From: Streptomyces sp. BK208
GTDB lineage: Bacteria > Actinomycetota > Actinomycetes > Streptomycetales > Streptomycetaceae
Direction: 5' to 3'
Assembly (NCBI RefSeq): GCF_004364245.1
Contig: NZ_SOAV01000017.1
Location: 62,521-126,520 of the forward strand
Length of the DNA: 64,000 nt
Below, one piece after another: positions 59,415 through 64,000 of this stretch. The position numbers and the translations under genes are program-made. The notes under the pieces are model-generated. The model was not told the DNA's origin, did no database searches, and saw only the letters and a list, made by a program, of their open reading frames with translations. Position 1 is the first letter of the stretch; every line of letters starts with the position of its first letter.

Positions 59415-60122
59415 TCAGCGGGGCACGAGGCCGAGCGCGTGGTCGTATCGGCCGACCGTGCTGCTCTTCAGGCCCGGCCAGTTCCGCACCCGCTCCCACC
59501 GCGCGGATCCCGATCCGACGCCCTCGCCCGGGGCGGCCAGGGCGTCGACGTGGGCCTGGGCGCTATCCCACTCGGCGTAGTTGAGGACGCGGGTGCCGTC
59601 GGTGCTGAGGTGGAAGTGGGCGGAGAGGCCGCCGGGGTGCGGCACCGGGTCGCCCTCCAGGGCCTCGAGGACGGCGTCCACCCAGGCGCGCTGCCGGTCG
59701 GGGTCGGGTCCCTCGAACGCGACGTCGACGATCACGACGCAGCCGGGGACGACGGCCGCGGACCGGTCCTCGCGGGTCACGCTGCGGTAGCGCCGGTACC
59801 TCCGCAGTTCGAGCCGCTCGATGCCCGGCACGGCGGTGTCGATCTCGTCGACGCGCTCCTGGCGCAGCGTCTTCACGAAGGCCTCGTACGCCTGCTCGCT
59901 CGCCCACTGGGAGTGGTGCAGCAGCGTGGTGCCGTCATGGCCGGTGTAGACGTGGTAGCCGCGCAGGTCCTCGGCGGGCCAGGGGCGGTTCTCCCAGGCG
60001 CGGGCGACGGCCTCGACGGTCTGCCGCTGCCGTTCGGGGGTGCCCACCCGCCAGGTGCTGAAGAACGGCGCCAGGGCGTCGGTGCGGTCGAGCCGGGGGT
60101 GGGCGTCGGTGCGGCGGGTCAT
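59415..60122 (-). CDS. Antibiotic biosynthesis monooxygenase (ABM)-domain protein
   Basis: A 235-residue cytosolic protein with two ABM-like ferredoxin-fold domains. The first is at about 22-110 (FFSTWRVGTPERQRQTVEAV; YHVYTGHDGTTLLHHSQWAS), the second at about 125-225 (CVVIVDVAFEGPDPDRQRAW; LNYAEWDSAQAHVDALAAP). Single-domain relatives are cofactor-free monooxygenases or haem-handling proteins; many have no known activity. It is convergent with the nuclease gene. Confidence 0.75.
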   Translation of the reverse strand: MTRRTDAHPRLDRTDALAPFFSTWRVGTPERQRQTVEAVARAWENRPWPAEDLRGYHVYTGHDGTTLLHHSQWASEQAYEAFVKTLRQERVDEIDTAVPGIERLELRRYRRYRSVTREDRSAAVVPGCVVIVDVAFEGPDPDRQRAWVDAVLEALEGDPVPHPGGLSAHFHLSTDGTRVLNYAEWDSAQAHVDALAAPGEGVGSGSARWERVRNWPGLKSSTVGRYDHALGLVPR

Positions 60123-60236
60123 GCCGGCCTCCGGTGGTCGGTGATTGTGGGGCGCACGGTGCGTGCGAGCACCACCCTCCGACCTCGACCAAGGTTGAGG
60201 TCAAGCCCTTCCGCTACGGCGGGAACGGGTGGGGTG

Positions 60237-60698
60237 TCAGCAGTGCCCGTGATGGCGGCGCCGCACCAGGCTCGCCCCGAGCACCACGCCCGCCACCGCC
60301 CCGGCCACCAGCACGGCGCGCGGATGCCCGAGCCCCGCGCGCACCGCGCCCCCGGCCCGTCCGGACGACGTGTGCCGCCGCCCTCCGCCCCGTCCCGGGA
60401 CCTTGTCCTGAGCGGCGTGGCCGGCCCGGCCGGCCTTGTCCTGTACGGCGTGCCCGGCGTGCGCCGCCGAGCTGCGCAGCTGTACGGTCATGGCGCCGGC
60501 CTTGTCCCTCAGGTCGGCGGCCCGGGCCTTGGCGCGGCCCTTCACGTCGGCCTTGCCCGCCAGCTCCTCGACGGTGTCTCCGAGTTCTCCGCGGGTCCGT
60601 TCGATCTGCTGCCGCAGCTCGTCGGGGCCCTTGGCCCCGCCGACCGGCTGCGCCGTGGAGCCGCTCCTCGTGCCGTCCCGGCCCGTCGCGTCGGTCAT
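60237..60698 (-). CDS. DUF3618 membrane-associated protein
   Basis: A 153-residue protein. The N-terminal DUF3618 segment is GPDELRQQIERTRGELGDTV (about 24-43). A long Ala/Lys/Arg-rich amphipathic helical region follows with repeated AGHAxQDKxG units, then a C-terminal membrane segment (AVLVAGAVAGVVLGASLV) and a His/Arg tail. The repeated motif resembles stress-associated, lipid-binding helices. Its ATG overlaps the upstream holin-like gene stop, so both are made together. Function unknown. Confidence 0.78.
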   Translation of the reverse strand: MTDATGRDGTRSGSTAQPVGGAKGPDELRQQIERTRGELGDTVEELAGKADVKGRAKARAADLRDKAGAMTVQLRSSAAHAGHAVQDKAGRAGHAAQDKVPGRGGGRRHTSSGRAGGAVRAGLGHPRAVLVAGAVAGVVLGASLVRRRHHGHC

Positions 60699-61114
60699 CG
60701 ATGTGCCCTTTCCCTGATCTGGTCCACGTCGGCCTTGACGCTGTCGAGGGTCTCCTCGGGCTTGGGCGGCACGGCCCGGCGGAGCTGGGAGCGACCGGCC
60801 ATGGCCAGGACGCCGGCGATCACGAAGAGCACCGCCGTCACGATGAGCGCCGCGGCCCAGACGGGCAGCACCAGCGAGAGCGCGGCGGTGGCCGTGCCGG
60901 CCAGGGCGAACAGGCCCACGTAGGCGATGGCGCCCGCGGCACCGAGCATTCCGCCGCCGCGCCCGGCCCGCTTGCCCTTCTCGGCCAGTTCCATCTTGGC
61001 CAGGGCCACTTCCTGGCGCACCAGCCGCGAGAGCTGCTCGGTGGCCTGTCCGACGAGTTCGCCCACGGAGTGCTGCTCGTCGCGCACCGGCCTCGTGTGC
61101 ATGGTTCCGGTCAC
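60695..61114 (-). CDS. Actinobacterial holin-X / phage-holin-like membrane protein
   Basis: A 139-residue protein with two membrane hairpin segments (about 54-76 and 82-103: AIAYVGLFALAGTATAALSL; VWAAALIVTAVLFVIAGVLA). They are preceded by the family segment SVGELVGQATEQLSRLVRQEVALAKMELAEK. This is the holin-X superfamily (PF07332), which in actinomycetes is chromosomal and not a lysis protein. The GTG at 61114 is favoured by aggagg 10 nt upstream; an ATG at 61102 is the alternative. It forms a two-gene unit with the DUF3618 gene. Confidence 0.8.
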   Translation of the reverse strand: MTGTMHTRPVRDEQHSVGELVGQATEQLSRLVRQEVALAKMELAEKGKRAGRGGGMLGAAGAIAYVGLFALAGTATAALSLVLPVWAAALIVTAVLFVIAGVLAMAGRSQLRRAVPPKPEETLDSVKADVDQIRERAHR

Positions 61115-61243
61115 GGTGTTCCCGCCTCCTCTCGGTTCGGAGCACCCCGGGTACCCCGGCCCGAGCGGCACTACCCCTGCCCGCACGCACGCACGTAGCT
61201 GAAGAGTCTCTTACAACTACCTCGTAGAAGAATTAAGTGGAGC

Positions 61244-61249
61244 TACACT
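61244..61249 (+). promoter_or_regulatory. Probable -10 element of dapA
   Basis: TACACT 24 bp before the dapA ATG, in an AT-rich stretch (61199-61250). Transcription would start near 61256, leaving a leader of under 20 nt with no Shine-Dalgarno, so the message may be almost leaderless. The exact -35 is unclear. Confidence 0.4.
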
Positions 61250-61272
61250 GTCGAGCCGCCGACACTACTCGC

Positions 61273-62205
61273 ATGACGACAGACGCCCCTCGCCCCGCGC
61301 CCTTCGGCCGCGCCCTGTGCGCGATGGTCACGCCCTTCACCGAGTCGGGCGCGCTCGATCTCGACGGCGCCCGGCGCCTCGCCGCCCGGCTGGTCGCCCG
61401 GGGCTGCGACGGGCTCGTTCTGTCCGGCACCACGGGTGAGTCCCCGACCACCTCGGACGCCGAGAAGGCGGCACTGGTGGCGGCGGTCCGGGAGGCCGTC
61501 GGGGACCGTGCGGCCCTGGTCGCCGGGGTGGGCTCGGCGGACACCCGGCACACCGTGGAGTCGGCCCTGGCCGCCGAGAAGGCCGGCGCGGACGGCCTGC
61601 TGGTGGTCGCGCCGTACTACAGCAGACCCCCGCAGGACGCCCTGGTGTGGCACTTCCGCGAGGTCGCCGACGCGAGCGGTCTGCCCGTGATGCTGTACGA
61701 CATCCCCGGGCGCACCGGCATCCGCATCGAACCCGACACCCTCGTCCGGCTCGCCGAGCACCCGCGGATCGTCGCCGTCAAGGACTGCTCCTACGACCTC
61801 CTCGGCACCCAGCAGGTGCTCTCCCGCACCGGACTGGCGTACTACGCGGGCTGCGACGAGCAGGTCCTCGCCCTGTACGCGATCGGCGCGGCGGGATACG
61901 TGAGCACGGTCGCGAACGTCGTACCGGAGCTGTTCCGGGCCGTGCTCGACGCCTTCGACGCGGGTGACACCGGACGGGCGGCCCTGCTGCAGCGACGGGC
62001 CCTCCCGCTCGTCGAGTCGATGATGGCGGCGGGCCTGCCCGGCACGGTCACCGCCAAGGCACTCCTCGGCGCGCTGGGTCTGCCGGCGGGCCCGGTCCGC
62101 GCGCCCCTGCGGCCCGCGGACCCGGCCGCCACGGCCGGTCTTCTGGCGGCCTACGGGCAACTGACCGCGGACACCGGCGGGTTCCGGGCGCAGCGCCGCA
62201 CGTGA
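61273..62205 (+). CDS. dapA: 4-hydroxy-tetrahydrodipicolinate synthase DapA
   Basis: Condenses aspartate semialdehyde and pyruvate in the lysine/meso-diaminopimelate pathway, feeding peptidoglycan. The 310-residue TIM barrel has GLVLSGTTGESPTTSDAEK (pyruvate loop with Thr-Thr-Gly), VMLYDIPGRTGI (catalytic Tyr and Arg) and the Schiff-base Lys in RIVAVKDCSYDL. GTTGES and YDIPGRT separate it from the two sugar-acid paralogues at 37.6 and 42.7 kb. I used the ATG at 61273; an in-frame GTG at 61237 would add 12 residues. dapD lies nearby at the right edge. Confidence 0.92.
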   Translation: MTTDAPRPAPFGRALCAMVTPFTESGALDLDGARRLAARLVARGCDGLVLSGTTGESPTTSDAEKAALVAAVREAVGDRAALVAGVGSADTRHTVESALAAEKAGADGLLVVAPYYSRPPQDALVWHFREVADASGLPVMLYDIPGRTGIRIEPDTLVRLAEHPRIVAVKDCSYDLLGTQQVLSRTGLAYYAGCDEQVLALYAIGAAGYVSTVANVVPELFRAVLDAFDAGDTGRAALLQRRALPLVESMMAAGLPGTVTAKALLGALGLPAGPVRAPLRPADPAATAGLLAAYGQLTADTGGFRAQRRT

Positions 62206-62242
62206 GGGGCGGTCATCGGTACGGGCGGGTCACGGTGCGGGC

Positions 62243-62440
62243 GATGAGCAGACGAACCAGACGGCGCTACGTGGCCGGGGCGTCCCGGGCGGGTACCGGA
62301 TCCGGGACGGCAAGGGCCGCCGCCGGTGGGGCGACCTCTACGAACCCTGCCCCGACGGCCTCCTGACCGAGCTGAACGGACCGGCCGGCCCGGCCCGCGT
62401 CACCGCGCTGCTCGAGCGCTGCCGCGCCCTGAAACGGTGA
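62243..62440 (+). pseudogene. Possible frameshifted small gene
   Basis: From about 62277 to the stop at 62438-62440 one frame reads like a real protein (VPGGYRIRDGKGRRRWGDLY, then EPCPDGLLTELNG and RVTALLERCRALKR). It has no start codon back to the dapA stop. An ATG at 62244 lies in another frame, and joining them needs at least one base change near 62272-62278. It may be a decayed or mis-sequenced small gene. Confidence 0.35.
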
Positions 62441-62501
62441 GCGCCGCCGTAGGGTGGACCGGGCAGACGGGCGAGGCGGACGGCGACGGGAGGCGGCCGA
62501 G

Positions 62502-63206
62502 GTGCCGGAGAAGACACCGACCGGGCCGGAGGTGGCCGAGGTGATGGCCGAGCTGGCCGCACTCGACGACCCGAAGGTCCGGGCCGTGAACGAGAAGCAC
62601 GGCGACGACCACGGCGTGAACCTCACGAAGCTGCGCGCCCTCGCCAAGCGCCTGCGCACACAGCCGGAACTCGCGCGCCGCCTCTGGGCGACGGGCGACT
62701 CCGCCGCACGGCTGCTGGGCCTCCTGATCTGCCGCCCGAAGTCCTTCGAGCGCGACGAGCTGGACACCATGCTGCGCGAGGCCCGCACCCCCAAGGTGCA
62801 CGACTGGCTCGTGAACTACGTGGTGAAGAAGAGCCCGCACGCCGAGGAGCTGCGCGTGTCCTGGACCGCCGACCCGGGCCCGGTGGTCGCGAGCGCCGGC
62901 TGGGCCCTGACCGCCGAACGCGTGACGAAGCGGCCCGCCGGCCTCGACCTGCCGGCTCTGCTGGACACGGTGGAGTCGGAGATGAAGGACGCCCCGGACC
63001 GTCTGCAGTGGGCGATGAACCACTGCCTGGCCCGGATCGGCATCGACCACCCCGAACACCGCCCCCGCGCCCTGGCGATCGGCGAGCGCCTCGGCGTCCT
63101 GAAGGACTACCCCACTCCCCCGGGCTGCACCTCCCCGTACGCCCCGGTCTGGATCACGGAGATCGTGCGCCGCCAGAAGGAGCAGTCCGCCCCCGCCGAC
63201 AGCTGA
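62502..63206 (+). CDS. AlkD-like DNA alkylation repair family protein
   Basis: A 234-residue all-helical HEAT-like repeat protein related to DNA alkylation repair (AlkD/YhaZ) enzymes. VNLTKLRALAKRLRTQPELARRLWATGDSAAR (two adjacent stretches) is the family-type opening, and LLGLLICRPKSFERDELD and WLVNYVVKKSPHAEEL follow. The catalytic residues of AlkD could not be assigned, so glycosylase activity is unproven. The GTG at 62502 follows gggagg with 8-nt spacing. Confidence 0.75.
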   Translation: MPEKTPTGPEVAEVMAELAALDDPKVRAVNEKHGDDHGVNLTKLRALAKRLRTQPELARRLWATGDSAARLLGLLICRPKSFERDELDTMLREARTPKVHDWLVNYVVKKSPHAEELRVSWTADPGPVVASAGWALTAERVTKRPAGLDLPALLDTVESEMKDAPDRLQWAMNHCLARIGIDHPEHRPRALAIGERLGVLKDYPTPPGCTSPYAPVWITEIVRRQKEQSAPADS

Positions 63207-63257
63207 GCGCCCTCCCCGCCCGACGGACGGAAAGGGCGCTCGGCGAGGACGGGGGCC

Positions 63258-64000
63258 TCAGTTGTGGCTGTGCAGCACGTCGTTCAGGCCGCCCCACACC
63301 GCGTTGTTCGGCCGGGCCTCGACCGCGCCGGTGACCGAGTTGCGGCGGAAGAGGATGTGGGAGGCGCCGGAGAGTTCGCGGGCCTTGACGATCTGGCCGT
63401 CGGGCATCGTGACGCGGGTGCCGGCGGTGACGTAGAGGCCGGCCTCCACCACGCACTCGTCGCCCAGCGCGATGCCCACACCCGCCTCGGCGCCGACCAG
63501 GCAGCGCTCGCCGATGACGATGCGGACGTTGCCGCCGCCGGAGAGGGTGCCCATGGTGGAGGCGCCGCCGCCGATGTCGGAGCCGTCGCCGACGACGACG
63601 CCCGCGGAGATGCGGCCCTCGACCATCGAGGTGCCGAGCGTGCCGGCGTTGAAGTTGACGAAGCCCTCGTGCATGACGGTGGTGCCCTCGGCGAGGTGCG
63701 CGCCGAGCCGGACGCGGTCGGCGTCGGCGATCCGCACGCCCTTGGGGGCGACGTAGTCGGTCATGCGGGGGAACTTGTCGATCGAGGTGACCTGGAGGTG
63801 CAGGCCCTCGGCACGGGCGTTGAGGCGGACCTTCTCGATGTCGTCCACGGCGACCGGGCCGAGCGAGGTCCAGGCGACGTTGGCGAGGTGGGCGAAGATG
63901 CCGTCCAGGCTCTGGCCGTGCGGCTTGACCAGGCGGTGGGAGAGCAGGTGCAGGCGCAGGTAGACGTCGTGCGTGTCGACCGGCTTGTCGTCCAGCGAGG
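63258..64000 (-). CDS. dapD: Tetrahydrodipicolinate N-succinyltransferase DapD (5' end beyond window)
   Basis: Succinylates tetrahydrodipicolinate in the lysine/DAP pathway. The visible 247 codons cover the C-terminal majority. HDVYLRLHLLSHRLVKPHGQS belongs to the N-terminal domain, AEGTTVMHEGFVNFNAGTLG and GRISAGVVVGDGSDIGGGAS are left-handed beta-helix hexapeptide coils, and GNVRIVIGERCLVGAEAGVG follows. This is the actinobacterial DapD type. The true start lies past 64000 on the minus strand; an internal ATG at 63848 is not the start, since coding similarity continues upstream. Confidence 0.92.
   Translation of the reverse strand, partial: SLDDKPVDTHDVYLRLHLLSHRLVKPHGQSLDGIFAHLANVAWTSLGPVAVDDIEKVRLNARAEGLHLQVTSIDKFPRMTDYVAPKGVRIADADRVRLGAHLAEGTTVMHEGFVNFNAGTLGTSMVEGRISAGVVVGDGSDIGGGASTMGTLSGGGNVRIVIGERCLVGAEAGVGIALGDECVVEAGLYVTAGTRVTMPDGQIVKARELSGASHILFRRNSVTGAVEARPNNAVWGGLNDVLHSHN

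Noticed and set aside
60695..61114. Prophage remnant, because of the holin-like family name
   Set aside because: The family is chromosomal in actinomycetes, and no phage structural, integrase or lysin genes are nearby.
1..64000. tRNA or rRNA genes
   Set aside because: No cloverleaf-like or rRNA-like sequence was noticed by eye; a dedicated tRNA scan would be needed to exclude one fully.

Overview
This 64-kb window is chromosomal DNA of a Streptomyces. The evidence is uniformly very high GC, strong GC3 bias in every real gene, frequent GTG/TTG starts, long runs of ATGA/GTGA-overlapping genes, and family content that matches the S. coelicolor SCO1860 to SCO1916 neighbourhood as I remember it (LAETG-anchored SCO1860-type protein, ectABCD, pectinolytic genes, dapA, dapD). 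No rRNA, tRNA, CRISPR array or prophage was seen.

Layout. 0-4.3 kb: a sortase-type LAETG-anchored protein with degenerate tandem copies of its 3' end, an amidohydrolase, a membrane protein and a class V aminotransferase. 4.3-8.0 kb: the ectABCD operon for ectoine and 5-hydroxyectoine, with a GlnR-like box upstream and a strong terminator downstream. 8.0-10.7 kb: a PLP enzyme, a FrnE-type DsbA protein and a DUF1349 protein. 10.7-17.6 kb: an accessory five-gene island, all on the minus strand: acyl-CoA-oxidase-like flavoprotein, secreted PD40 propeller protein, AroQ-delta-like chorismate mutase, class II DAHP synthase and a histidine-decarboxylase-type PLP decarboxylase. It looks like an undescribed small aromatic/amine pathway, bordered by about 860 bp of empty DNA and carrying several perfect palindromes.

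18.4-25 kb: alpha-ketoglutarate-semialdehyde dehydrogenase with a divergent IclR regulator, GNAT, penicillin-binding protein, ECF sigma factor with a membrane partner, and a secreted acid phosphatase. 25-39.2 kb: a very large minus-strand pectin/arabinan utilisation locus: GntR, a KDG/DHDPS-type dehydratase, IlvD/Edd sugar-acid dehydratase, two ABC permeases, Gfo/Idh oxidoreductase, PmoA-like protein, GH43, lipoprotein binding protein, rhamnogalacturonan acetylesterase, pectate lyase and pectinesterase. A 191-bp MITE-like element lies inside it.

39.4-50 kb: a DinB-like protein and an MFS exporter, then uronate oxidation (KdgD with a conserved unknown, divergent from uronate dehydrogenase), then a DeoR-controlled polyol ABC transporter and dehydrogenase operon. 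Uronate dehydrogenase, KdgD and the semialdehyde dehydrogenase at 18-20 kb together make most of the oxidative galacturonate route to 2-oxoglutarate, so the pectinases, transporter and catabolic enzymes in the window fit one diet. Neither ABC system has its own ATPase, which suggests a shared MsiK-type ATPase elsewhere.

50-64 kb: a frameshifted small conserved gene, a double TerD protein, a TetR regulator, a free-standing intein-like LAGLIDADG protein, PhoX phosphatase with a PHO box, a VNTR-rich gap, a secreted endonuclease/phosphatase-fold protein, small stress/membrane proteins, dapA, an AlkD-like protein and the 3' part of dapD, which runs off the right edge.
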